DNA of 14,471 nucleotides from Alphaproteobacteria bacterium CG11_big_fil_rev_8_21_14_0_20_44_7 (GCA_002787615.1 PCXJ01000124.1:1-14471), one strand, 5' to 3'; positions 1 through 6,906 are shown, counted from the stretch's first letter. Made by a program: numbers and translations. Notes: generated from the sequence alone by a model not told the origin.

Positions 1-407
1 ATCGGCCATGCTTGCAGATATTGCCCCGAAGCGTTTACGAAATTACCCAGTGAATCGGTTCTAAATGAACCGGCTCTGGTATATGAAACATCCGCACCGG
101 TGGAAAGACCGCCCGTAGCAGAGCTTACAACAAAGAAGCCATCGCCGGAAATCGCCACATCAAGTGGTGAGTTACTGGTTTGAATCAAGCCTTGCTGGTC
201 AATCAATTGCCTGTTTTGCGCACGTACACCACCCGGTGAATAAGACACTGTAGAACCTGATGCCGTCACCAATGTACTGAAATATTGCGAACCCGCCTTA
301 TAACCAACCGTGTTCACGTTTGATATGTTATCTGAAATAATACCAATTGCCGTACCTTGCGCTTGAATGCCGGATACACTTGATGATAAAGCACCGAATA
401 AACTCAT
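1..407 (-). CDS. flgE: Flagellar hook protein FlgE (N-terminal part, cut by window edge)
   Basis: FlgE is the subunit that polymerises under the FlgD cap into the extracellular hook, the universal joint between rod and filament. The 135 visible residues carry the N-terminal signature of axial rod/hook proteins, with NISNVNTVGYK at about residues 27-37 after the start MSLFGALSSS. This is followed by the ISGDGFFVV strand near residue 85 and the YTRAGSF and YLQAWP motifs. The last motif favours FlgE over the rod proteins FlgF or FlgG. The ATG at 407 is preceded by an excellent ribosome binding site (AGGAAGGGAGAG, 413-424). It lies 101 bases after flgD on the same strand and has its own sigma-54 promoter in that gap. 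The 3' part, including the exported C-terminal helix, is outside the window. FlgE versus another axial protein is the only real uncertainty; context with FlgD and FliK makes FlgE by far the best fit. Confidence 0.93.
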   Translation of the reverse strand, partial: MSLFGALSSSVSGIQAQGTAIGIISDNISNVNTVGYKAGSQYFSTLVTASGSTVSYSPGGVRAQNRQLIDQQGLIQTSNSPLDVAISGDGFFVVSSATGGLSTGADVSYTRAGSFRTDSLGNFVNASGQYLQAWP

Positions 408-437
408 TTTATCTCTCCCTTCCTAGGTTATTTTGTT

Positions 438-456
438 CTGCAAATATCTTTTGCAG
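438..456 (-). other. Stem-loop in the flgE leader
   Basis: A perfect 7-bp inverted repeat (CTGCAAA / TTTGCAG, 5-nt loop) lies between the predicted sigma-54 start (about 471) and the flgE ribosome binding site (413-424). It would form near the 5' end of a roughly 64-nt flgE leader. On the minus strand it is not followed by a T run, so it does not look like a terminator there. A role in mRNA stability or translation of the highly made hook subunit is an inference only. Confidence 0.45.
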
Positions 457-480
457 CTTTCTTATTTATAAGTTATTTAA

Positions 481-498
481 GAGCAAATTCCGTGCCAA
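481..498 (-). promoter_or_regulatory. Sigma-54 (-24/-12) promoter for flgE
   Basis: Read on the minus strand this is TTGGCACGGAATTTGCT, an exact match to the RpoN consensus TGGCACG-N4-TTGC(A/T). The invariant GG is at 496-495 and the GC at 484-483. It starts only ten bases after the flgD stop codon. Expected transcription start is near 471, giving a leader of about 64 nt before flgE. This implies control by RpoN together with an enhancer-binding regulator of the FlbD/FleQ type, neither of which is in the window. Known biology: hook genes of Caulobacter are sigma-54 dependent. Confidence 0.85.
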
Positions 499-508
499 GG
501 TCATATGC

Positions 509-1681
509 TTAATTCAGGATACGCAATATATGCGCAATACCGATTGGATTACCGCCAACATATAAGGTCGGCTCACCGCCGAGCAGGTCAATCTCGCCGA
601 TTGTGCCTTGCTTGAATGGAATCAAATCAACTTCATTTCCCGCGGAATCCAAGCCCAGAATTTCTACTGCATATTTGCCGTCAGGCGCATTTGCACCACC
701 AATCACCGAACCATCCCAAGCCACTGAATGCTTGCCGACTGAAGCCGGAGAAAGTGACTGATAAAGGATATTATCTTCAGAATCTTTAATGATATATTTC
801 ACCTGATTCAATTCTTGATTGATGCGGTAAGAAACATCACCTTGCCCGTTTGCCAAGTTAATTCCCTCCGAATAATATTCGACATTTTTGTTTATCATCG
901 ACAAAGTATTAGTCAGAAGCGTGCTCTGATTTACCGAACCATTTAACAAGTCAAAACCATCAAGAGTTGAGTTGTTCAAATTGCCCAGCGCATCCAATGA
1001 TTTGCTGAATTGACTATCGCTAACACTGCCACGAATTGAAACAATTTCATTGGATGGGACTTTGATATCACCAAAGAAGAGGAATAATTCACCATCTTCA
1101 AATCCGGCATGTGTCACCACATCAGAAACTTTCACCGGAACGGTTATTTCACCGCCTTTATCATCTTTTGCAGCAATAGAAACTCTATATTCACCATCCG
1201 CAACTTCATTGCCGTCCTTATCTTTTCCATCCCAATCCAAATCATGGCTACCTATAGATTTCTCACCACTCAACACACGCAAGACCTTGCCGCTTGTGGT
1301 CGTAATAGAAATCTCAACAGAGTCGGCATTTTTCGGCAATTCGTACGAAACATTTGCCGCACCTTCTGTAAGATTGAATGTCTCATCCTGATATTCCACA
1401 ATACGCCCGACATATGAAACTGCGCTGGAATTCATTGAGAGATTGATACCCTCAACAACCTTATCCAATTTTGTATTCATATTCACCAACTGCTCAGCTT
1501 GCGTAAATTGTACAATCTGGTCGGTTAGCTGGTTTGTGTCCAAAGGCTCTGTCGGATCTTGATTTTGCAGTTGCACGGTCAAAAGCGTGAGGAATTTATC
1601 AAAATCATTCGCCAAACCTTCCAAAGCCGCTGTTGGCTTACCTGATATTGCTGCTGAATTTATTGAGGCTACTTCTGCCAT
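509..1681 (-). CDS. flgD: Flagellar hook-capping protein FlgD with duplicated C-terminal domain
   Basis: FlgD forms the cap at the tip of the growing hook and guides FlgE assembly, then is discarded. Residues 20-70 hold the conserved N-terminal region (FLTLLTVQLQNQDPTEPLD, then QIVQFTQAEQLVNMN). Residues about 83-218 form the usual Ig-like/Tudor head, with SYVGR near 89 and LDWDGKDKDGNEVADGEY at 148-165, closing with VPSNEIVSIRG. Unusually, the protein continues with a Ser/Asn-rich linker (219-260). A second head follows at 261-390, with SVAWDG at 319-324, APDGKYAVEI at 332-341 and a final strand ending in HILRILN. At 390 residues it is far longer than the typical FlgD of about 220-250. The start has a GGGATGG ribosome binding site. 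The gap to fliK is 45 bp, so the two are probably one transcript. Confidence 0.95.
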   Translation of the reverse strand: MAEVASINSAAISGKPTAALEGLANDFDKFLTLLTVQLQNQDPTEPLDTNQLTDQIVQFTQAEQLVNMNTKLDKVVEGINLSMNSSAVSYVGRIVEYQDETFNLTEGAANVSYELPKNADSVEISITTTSGKVLRVLSGEKSIGSHDLDWDGKDKDGNEVADGEYRVSIAAKDDKGGEITVPVKVSDVVTHAGFEDGELFLFFGDIKVPSNEIVSIRGSVSDSQFSKSLDALGNLNNSTLDGFDLLNGSVNQSTLLTNTLSMINKNVEYYSEGINLANGQGDVSYRINQELNQVKYIIKDSEDNILYQSLSPASVGKHSVAWDGSVIGGANAPDGKYAVEILGLDSAGNEVDLIPFKQGTIGEIDLLGGEPTLYVGGNPIGIAHILRILN

Positions 1682-1726
1682 AACGCACCATCCCTTTTAT
1701 AAATTTATCGCACCACAGATTATCTG

Positions 1727-2980
1727 TTAGGCTACGATGTTTAACCCCTGCGACTTAATATCTAAGACAAGCTCCTGAACACTCATCCCGCCATATTTCG
1801 AGTATTCATCAAATTTAATCTCTTCCACTTCTTCGCCCTGATTTGACGGTGAGCTATTCACCATATCATCAAATCCATCACCGCTTCCTTTGGAATCAGA
1901 ATTTAAACTGAATTGCAGCATATTATCTTCAATATCCATTCCGGCATCTTTTAGGGCGCGTTGCAAATCGTATGAATCGCGGCGGAGCAAATCTAGCGTT
2001 TCTGATTTATCAGCCACTATTCTGACATGAGTCTTGCCATCTTCGGCAACATCCATTTCAACCTTAACCATTCCCAACTCAGCCGGATGCAGCTTGATTT
2101 TAATCTTATCCTGCCCGTCATTTAAGCCCTGCATAATTTTGATTTTCACTTGCTCGGCAGGATTCGGCGCGTGATGCTGAATTTTTGCTATTTCATGCTC
2201 AATTTTACTGGAGGCATATTCCTTGAATTTTGGCGCGCCTTGTAATTCATTCACATCTATTGCATCAGATTGCAATTTAGAAAACTCGGTTTTTACTTTA
2301 TCGTTTAAGCCCTGTATCATAGTAGCCGAGGTAGCGCTTGCAGCTTCCGGCATCTTATCCAGAGTAGATAAATCCAGCGTATCGCCCTCACCTTTATTTG
2401 TTGGAGCTGCTGAGTCCAGAAGATTGTTACCATCCCTTCTTTGCGCTAATATCTCGCTAAGCGAAAGCCCGCCCTCACGCTTTTTATTCAAATCAGTATT
2501 ATCCACTTTCGGAGCATATTTACTGACCATTTGGGAAATATCAATTTTACCGCTTTCTTGCAGAGCCACTTCACCAATCGCATCAGCATTATTCACCACA
2601 TCAGAAGTACCCGCAGATGGAGCCAATTCATTTAAACCAGAAAGGCTAGTATCTTGAGGAACTTCCTGCTTGCCGAACATACCTTTAATAACCTCAGGCG
2701 GTACTCTGCCGTCCCTTTGTGACACATATAGCTGTTTAGCTAATGAGGGGGGGACGGTATCACTCACTTGGGGGAGAGGAACGATACCGCCATTGGGGTT
2801 ATTTAGACCAAGCAAGTCTTCGACACCATCAGAAACAGTTTCACCGCCCTCAGCAAGGAGGCCGGCAAATCCTTCTGCGCCTTCGGATAAAAGGCTACCA
2901 ACCTCTCCAAGCAGACTAAAGGGGGTAGAGCCTGCTGCGGCGGTTGGTAATAGTATATTTAATATCGAATTTACTTGCAT
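1727..2980 (-). CDS. fliK: Flagellar hook-length control protein FliK
   Basis: FliK is the secreted molecular ruler that stops hook growth and switches the export gate to filament substrates. Counting from the chosen ATG at 2980 (417 residues), the N-terminal 275 or so residues are low complexity and poorly conserved, as usual for the ruler region. The conserved C-terminal domain (Flg_hook family) spans about residues 278-362. It includes KIKLHPAELGMVKVEM, the core motif of the switch domain, followed by a VRIVADKSETLDLLRR helix. A longer reading frame runs upstream to a TTG at 3031, but its first codons overlap the -24/-12 promoter, so they would precede the transcription start near 3004. 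I therefore choose the ATG at 2980, which gives a 24-nt leader, although its ribosome binding site (GGA) is weak. The ATG at 2995 is the alternative. It is the first gene of the fliK-flgD-flgE group. Confidence 0.92.
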   Translation of the reverse strand: MQVNSILNILLPTAAAGSTPFSLLGEVGSLLSEGAEGFAGLLAEGGETVSDGVEDLLGLNNPNGGIVPLPQVSDTVPPSLAKQLYVSQRDGRVPPEVIKGMFGKQEVPQDTSLSGLNELAPSAGTSDVVNNADAIGEVALQESGKIDISQMVSKYAPKVDNTDLNKKREGGLSLSEILAQRRDGNNLLDSAAPTNKGEGDTLDLSTLDKMPEAASATSATMIQGLNDKVKTEFSKLQSDAIDVNELQGAPKFKEYASSKIEHEIAKIQHHAPNPAEQVKIKIMQGLNDGQDKIKIKLHPAELGMVKVEMDVAEDGKTHVRIVADKSETLDLLRRDSYDLQRALKDAGMDIEDNMLQFSLNSDSKGSGDGFDDMVNSSPSNQGEEVEEIKFDEYSKYGGMSVQELVLDIKSQGLNIVA

Positions 2981-3013
2981 AATTGTCCAAAGCATTATTG
3001 CTCGCAAGAACAT

Positions 3014-3031
3014 AAGCAATAGCTGTGCCAA
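3014..3031 (-). promoter_or_regulatory. Sigma-54 (-24/-12) promoter for fliK-flgD
   Basis: Read on the minus strand this is TTGGCACAGCTATTGCTT. TGGCAC and TTGC are separated by exactly five bases, with GG at 3029-3028 and GC at 3017-3016. Only the base after TGGCAC (A instead of G) departs from consensus. Expected start is near 3004, 24 nt before the chosen fliK ATG. It shares its design with the promoter before flgE, so the cluster probably answers to one RpoN-dependent flagellar regulator. Confidence 0.8.
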
Positions 3032-3116
3032 GTTAAGTGGGCATTGTGACTTATGGTGAGTAAGGAGCGTTATTACTCAATCACCGCGCACTTAGAGAAT
3101 AGGGGAGATGCACCCA

Positions 3117-3141
3117 GCCCCCGCAACAAGTGCGGGGTGAC
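3117..3141. repeat. GC-rich palindromic intergenic element
   Basis: A 7-bp perfect stem (CCCCGCA at 3119-3125, TGCGGGG at 3131-3137, loop ACAAG) flanked by GTGACG on the right stands out against its AT-rich surroundings. On the minus strand it reads GTCACCCCGCACTTGTTGCG followed by GGGGC. This resembles the dispersed palindromic units (GTCA-CCCCG...CTTG...CGGGG type) scattered in intergenic regions of many alphaproteobacteria. It lies between the divergent fliK and dnaB, so no transcript needs a terminator here. Only one copy is present in the window, so its repeated nature is inferred from resemblance. Confidence 0.5.
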
Positions 3142-3160
3142 GTTAGAGGTATAGCATCTA

Positions 3161-3179
3161 TGTTTCGATTTCCGAAACA
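3161..3179. promoter_or_regulatory. Inverted repeat, candidate regulator site
   Basis: TGTTTCG-N5-CGAAACA is a perfect 7-bp dyad in the fliK/dnaB intergenic region. Its centre is about 166 bp upstream of the predicted fliK start, a plausible distance for an enhancer-binding protein acting on a sigma-54 promoter. It is also about 55 bp before the dnaB ATG, so it could instead be an operator for dnaB. Which gene it serves, or whether it serves any, cannot be told from the sequence. Confidence 0.4.
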
Positions 3180-3224
3180 AAACTCTAGACTTAATATGCC
3201 ATATTGATGTAACCTCAAAAACCC

Positions 3225-4691
3225 ATGGAAATAGCAAAAATCGGCGCTGCAAAAATTCAAGAACCCGAAGAAAAATCGGAGGATATCCGCGAGCTTCCAC
3301 GGAATATTGAAGCTGAACAAACAGTGCTCGGCTTGCTTTTGCTCAACAATTCGCTATATGGCAAGGTTAATGAGATTGTTATTGCTGAATATTTCTTCGA
3401 GCCGGTGCATCAGAGAATCTTTGAGGGAATTGCCCGACTTTTAGAACGTGGACAGGTTGCAACCCCTATTGTCCTCAAAAACCAGTTTGAAAAAGACCCT
3501 GATTTGGTGGAAATCGGTGGTGCGAAATACCTCACCAATCTGGCAAAATCCGTGGTGCAAATCCATGATATCGCGCAACTTGCATATGTAGTACGGGATT
3601 GCGCCATCAAACGCAGATTGATAGAAATCGGCACGGATATTGTCAATGATGCCTACAAATCCGATGCTGAGAATGAAGCCGCCTTGCAGCTCGAACGCGC
3701 GGAAAGCGATTTGTTCCAACTCGCCGAACAGGGAGAAATCTCCGAATCATTCAAGAATATCAACGAGCCTTTGCTAAACGCGCTCGAGATGACGCAAAAT
3801 GCGATGAAAAGCAAAAAACATGTTATCGGCATTTCCACCGGATTCTCAGATTTGGATAATGTTTTGGGCGGCTTGCAAAATTCCGACCTTCTAATCCTCG
3901 CCGGACGCCCAAGTATGGGTAAAACCGCTTTGGCGATAAATCTCGCGCTAAATGCCGCACACTCCATACAACATGATGCAGAAGAAGAAAATGGCTGTGT
4001 CGGGGTATTCTCACTCGAAATGTCGTCCGAGCAAATCGCCATGCGCTTGCTCTCTATGGGCACGGGGATTAATTCCACCCGCATCAGACGCGGTGATATC
4101 ACTGACGAAGAATTCAGCAAACTCGCCAAACGCAGCAAGGAGCTAAAAGAGCTTGATATCCATATTGATGACACGCCCGCCCTTTCCATTTCCGCTGTCC
4201 GCACCCGCGCCCGCCGCCTGAAACGCCGCAATAATCTGCGCGCTTTAGTAGTCGATTATTTGCAGCTTCTGCAAGGCTCAGGACGCAGGTCGAACGAATC
4301 TCGCGTGCAGGAAATTTCGGAAATTACACAAGGGCTGAAGGCGATTGCAAAAGAATTGCATGTTCCGGTGATTGCACTCTCCCAGCTTTCCCGTGCGGTG
4401 GAACAGCGCGAAGACAAACGCCCGCAGCTCTCTGACTTGCGGGAATCCGGCTCGATTGAACAAGATGCCGATGTGGTGATGTTTATTTATCGCGAGGAAT
4501 ATTACTTGATGCGCAAAGAGCCACGGGTGGAAGAGCAAGCCGAATATGAAAAATGGCAGCAGCGCATGGAAGAGGTTCGCAACCTGACTGATGTGATTAT
4601 CTCCAAACAGCGTAATGGCCCAGTGGGAACTGTGAAGCTGCGCTTTGACGGCAACACCACCATGTTCACCAATTTGGCGAGTGACGCTTAA
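3225..4691 (+). CDS. dnaB: Replicative DNA helicase DnaB
   Basis: DnaB is the hexameric 5'-3' helicase that unwinds DNA at the replication fork and recruits primase. The 488 residues match the usual length (E. coli about 470). The N-terminal helical domain begins with LPRNIEAEQTVLGLLL (24-39) and runs to about residue 170. The RecA-like C-terminal domain has Walker A GRPSMGKT at 227-234, FSLEMSSEQIAMRL (262-275), and Walker B LVVDYLQLL at 341-349. The LSQLSRAVEQREDKRP loop (386-400) with the following SDLRESGSIEQDAD and the KQRNGPVGTV strand (461-470) complete it. No intein interrupts it. The start ATG lacks a clear ribosome binding site, but no other in-frame start fits the conserved N-terminus. 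It is transcribed away from fliK, and its stop is 5 bases from the stop of the convergent lipase gene, with no terminator hairpin visible between them. Confidence 0.97.
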   Translation: MEIAKIGAAKIQEPEEKSEDIRELPRNIEAEQTVLGLLLLNNSLYGKVNEIVIAEYFFEPVHQRIFEGIARLLERGQVATPIVLKNQFEKDPDLVEIGGAKYLTNLAKSVVQIHDIAQLAYVVRDCAIKRRLIEIGTDIVNDAYKSDAENEAALQLERAESDLFQLAEQGEISESFKNINEPLLNALEMTQNAMKSKKHVIGISTGFSDLDNVLGGLQNSDLLILAGRPSMGKTALAINLALNAAHSIQHDAEEENGCVGVFSLEMSSEQIAMRLLSMGTGINSTRIRRGDITDEEFSKLAKRSKELKELDIHIDDTPALSISAVRTRARRLKRRNNLRALVVDYLQLLQGSGRRSNESRVQEISEITQGLKAIAKELHVPVIALSQLSRAVEQREDKRPQLSDLRESGSIEQDADVVMFIYREEYYLMRKEPRVEEQAEYEKWQQRMEEVRNLTDVIISKQRNGPVGTVKLRFDGNTTMFTNLASDA

Positions 4692-4696
4692 ATATG

Positions 4697-5692
4697 CTAT
4701 AAACGGCGCAGTCTAGGCAGTTTATTCACCGCTTCTTGGCTGCTATCAAACCACTCGAAATATTCCTGTGCGAATTTTTTCCCGTTCTCAATGAGCAGAT
4801 TTTTCTTGGCATTATCCATCTCAAAATCAGTTGCACCAACATCTGCGCAATCAATATAAACCGTGCGCTGCCAATCATCCGAGTGAAGATGCACGCTATC
4901 TTGCGCGGAAATCAGAGTTTCCACCAACCGCGTCATATATGATTTGAAGCCACCAACCTTATGCACAACCGGCTCACCCTGCCCACGAAAAACGCCAATC
5001 TCCGCTTTTGAATCAAGGCGAAAACCCAGTGTCTCACGGTTAAAAACATAATCCGTGTTCTTATAATATTCGGTTTCTCTCTTCGCCTCTTCGTCATGAG
5101 TATATTTCTTATGGTCAAATAATTTTACCGGATAATTGAGAATTGCCCCGCCATCAACAAGTATGTCACCACGCGCATTTTTCATCGCAGCGAAATAAAG
5201 CGGAATCGACATAGAAATCCTAACCGCATCGGCAATCGGCAAATTTGGCGTATGCTCGGCGGAATAAATTTCCGCATATCCGGTAGAGATATTCGTGCCG
5301 AGATAATACATCCCCAAACAACCGGCAGCTTGCGCATCAGCAAATGTCGCATTGGGATTTCCGAGCTTTTGCTTGATAACATCGCGCGCCCAATTATGGA
5401 AAAATTTGCCGCGATGCCAGCCGAAATGGCGGATAAGGCTACTCATATCAGAGAGGAAAAATCCGTCATCGGCGAAATCATTGAAATTCATATTGAAGGC
5501 AATTTCATGAATTTCCTCCGGTGAATATTTCAAACCCAGCAATAAAGCCGTAATTGCTCCGGCAGAAGTTCCGCCCACTCGCTCAATATTTTGTATGATT
5601 CCACGCTTGGAGAATTCATCCAACGCACCCAGATAAGCAATGCCTTTGACACCGCCACCCTCAAAAACTAAATTCTTAAATTGATATTCCAT
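4697..5692 (-). CDS. Patatin-like phospholipase / lipid acyl hydrolase
   Basis: Patatin-family enzymes cleave acyl chains from phospholipids or other esters with a Ser-Asp dyad. All three hallmarks are present in the 331 residues. The oxyanion-hole glycine loop is EGGGVKG (11-17), the nucleophile elbow is GTSAG with Ser43, and the catalytic Asp180 lies in DGG within a VDGGAILNYPV context. No signal peptide or membrane segment is seen, so the product is probably cytosolic or delivered by a secretion system. The real substrate is unknown, and roles range from membrane turnover to effector-like toxicity. The start ATG has no Shine-Dalgarno but has a good promoter directly before it (see 5701-5728), so it may be transcribed separately from the cyclophilin gene 50 bp upstream. 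Its stop almost abuts dnaB. Confidence 0.93.
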   Translation of the reverse strand: MEYQFKNLVFEGGGVKGIAYLGALDEFSKRGIIQNIERVGGTSAGAITALLLGLKYSPEEIHEIAFNMNFNDFADDGFFLSDMSSLIRHFGWHRGKFFHNWARDVIKQKLGNPNATFADAQAAGCLGMYYLGTNISTGYAEIYSAEHTPNLPIADAVRISMSIPLYFAAMKNARGDILVDGGAILNYPVKLFDHKKYTHDEEAKRETEYYKNTDYVFNRETLGFRLDSKAEIGVFRGQGEPVVHKVGGFKSYMTRLVETLISAQDSVHLHSDDWQRTVYIDCADVGATDFEMDNAKKNLLIENGKKFAQEYFEWFDSSQEAVNKLPRLRRL

Positions 5693-5700
5693 GCGGCGAC

Positions 5701-5728
5701 ATTACAACCACAAATAGAGATAAGTCAA
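5701..5728 (-). promoter_or_regulatory. Candidate sigma-70 promoter for the patatin gene
   Basis: On the minus strand TTGACT (5728-5723), a 16-bp spacer and TGTAAT (5706-5701) each match the consensus at five of six bases. The -10 ends exactly 8 nt before the ATG at 5692, so transcription would begin at or within about 2 nt of the start codon. This fits the lack of a Shine-Dalgarno sequence and suggests a leaderless mRNA. Confidence 0.55.
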
Positions 5729-5742
5729 ATTATAAAATTAGC

Positions 5743-6294
5743 TTACTCACCCAATTTCATGGAAATAATTTTATCAGGATTCGCAGGCGGCTCACCTCTG
5801 GCAATTTTATCAACAAATTCCATACCTTCAACTACCCTGCCCCACACAGTATATTGCCCGTCAAGAAATCTTGAGTCATCAAATACGATAAAAAATTGGC
5901 TATCGGCAGAATCAGGATTTCCGCCACGCGCCATGGATACTGCTCCGCGCGTATGCGGTTCTGAATTAAACTCTGCTTTGAGATTCTTGCCGCTACCGCC
6001 CATTCCTGTTCCGGTTGGGTCACCGGTTTGCGCCATAAATCCTTCAATCACGCGGTGAAAAACGATTCCGTCATAAAATCCTTCGCGGGTTAATTCTTTG
6101 ATACGCGCAACATGCTTTGGCGCAGATTCGGTCAGAAGCTGGATTTTTACCACCCCGTCTTTCAACTCCAAATATATCACATTTTCACTATCGCTTTTTT
6201 TTGTCATTTCATTTCCTTGTGTTGGCGTTTCTTCTGCTGAGCATGCCGTGGTTGATACGAACATGAACATTATAGCTATAAAAATCCTTTTCAT
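5743..6294 (-). CDS. Exported cyclophilin-type peptidyl-prolyl cis-trans isomerase
   Basis: This enzyme speeds the cis-trans isomerisation of proline bonds during protein folding. Residues 1-20 are a hydrophobic signal peptide (MKRIFIAIMFMFVSTTACSA). Cys18 could make it a lipoprotein, but the box TTAC is a poor match, so ordinary signal peptidase cleavage after ACSA is as likely. The cyclophilin fold follows with the active-site motif FHRVIEGFMAQTGD (79-92), the GAVSMAR-DSADSQFFIVF region (118-138) and FLDGQYTVWGRVVEGM (143-158). Length (183) is normal for a periplasmic PpiA-type enzyme. A strong ribosome binding site (AAGGAG, 6301-6306) sits in the 22-bp gap after coaD, so the two genes are almost surely co-transcribed. 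The coaD-cyclophilin pairing is one I know from other alphaproteobacteria. Confidence 0.95.
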   Translation of the reverse strand: MKRIFIAIMFMFVSTTACSAEETPTQGNEMTKKSDSENVIYLELKDGVVKIQLLTESAPKHVARIKELTREGFYDGIVFHRVIEGFMAQTGDPTGTGMGGSGKNLKAEFNSEPHTRGAVSMARGGNPDSADSQFFIVFDDSRFLDGQYTVWGRVVEGMEFVDKIARGEPPANPDKIISMKLGE

Positions 6295-6316
6295 TTTATT
6301 CTCCTTTTCGGGGTTA

Positions 6317-6892
6317 TTAATCGCCCATTAGCGAGTTATATTTAATTGAAAGTGCGTGACGGACATTATCGGAAACAAAGCTGGAAACATCGCCGCCAAG
6401 CCGCGCAATTTCCTTGACCATCTTCGATGAAATAAACTGCGTTTCCTCCGCCGCCGGAAGAAAAACCGTAGCAATATCAGGCGCTAAGCGCTTATTCATA
6501 AATGCCATTTGCATCTCATATTCAAAATCACTCACCGCGCGCAAACCTCGGATAATCCGCGTTGCGCCGTGTTTGTGGGCAAAATCTATCAGCAATCCGT
6601 TGAACGAAACCACCTTGATGCGCTCATTATCCAGATGAGCAATATCTTTTTGTACCATTGCAACCCGCTCATCATGGCTGAAAATCGGGCTTTTATTGGT
6701 TGAGCTATCTTCAATCACGGCAATCACCAAATCATGTACCAGCATCAGCGCGCGCTCGATTAAATCGACATGACCTTTGGTTATCGGGTCAAACGTACCG
6801 GGATAAACGCCGATTTTGGTTTGCAGCAAGTCCGGAACATTAAGCGCGTCCTCGGAAAATTTTGGAACAACTTTTTTAGGTTTAAAAAACAT
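6317..6892 (-). CDS. coaD: Phosphopantetheine adenylyltransferase CoaD with N-terminal extension
   Basis: CoaD transfers AMP from ATP to 4'-phosphopantetheine, the penultimate step of coenzyme A synthesis, in the cytosol. The nucleotidyltransferase signature is complete: GTFDPITKGH at 32-41 (the T/HxGH type motif), RGLRAVSDFEYEMQMA at 115-130, and ISSKMVKEIA at 154-163. Typical CoaD is about 160 residues and begins a few residues before the GTFDP motif. Here 26 residues precede it, including the basic start MFFKPKKVVPK. No in-frame ATG exists nearer the core; a TTG codon at about residue 22 is the only nearby alternative and has no good ribosome binding site. The ATG at 6892 also lacks one, but a TATAAA hexamer ends exactly 8 nt before it. 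First gene of a coaD-cyclophilin pair. Confidence 0.95.
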   Translation of the reverse strand: MFFKPKKVVPKFSEDALNVPDLLQTKIGVYPGTFDPITKGHVDLIERALMLVHDLVIAVIEDSSTNKSPIFSHDERVAMVQKDIAHLDNERIKVVSFNGLLIDFAHKHGATRIIRGLRAVSDFEYEMQMAFMNKRLAPDIATVFLPAAEETQFISSKMVKEIARLGGDVSSFVSDNVRHALSIKYNSLMGD

Positions 6893-6900
6893 GGCGCGAA

Positions 6901-6906
6901 TTTATA
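6901..6906 (-). promoter_or_regulatory. Candidate -10 box for coaD
   Basis: TATAAA on the minus strand ends 8 nt before the coaD ATG, the same spacing as in front of gyrA. The best -35 candidate is only TTGTAA (6927-6922) at a short 15-bp spacing, so the call rests mainly on the -10 and its position. If real, the mRNA would be leaderless or nearly so. Confidence 0.4.

Noticed and set aside
438..470. Rho-independent terminator on the plus strand (hairpin followed by a T-rich stretch)
   Set aside because: No plus-strand gene precedes it, and on the minus strand, where genes run, no T run follows.
1981..3031. FliK starting at the TTG at 3031
   Set aside because: The TTG and next codons overlap the sigma-54 promoter and lack a ribosome binding site; the ATG at 2980 is downstream of the predicted start.
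3073..3320. Short minus-strand frames of 75 and 79 codons upstream of dnaB
   Set aside because: They read through the palindromic intergenic element and antisense to the dnaB start, with no protein-like features or ribosome binding site.
3653..4231. 192-codon open frame antisense to dnaB
   Set aside because: It mirrors the codon structure of dnaB on the other strand, is rich in Ser and Arg, and resembles no protein.
4685..4700. Bidirectional terminator between dnaB and the patatin gene
   Set aside because: The stops are 5 bases apart and no inverted repeat is visible around them.
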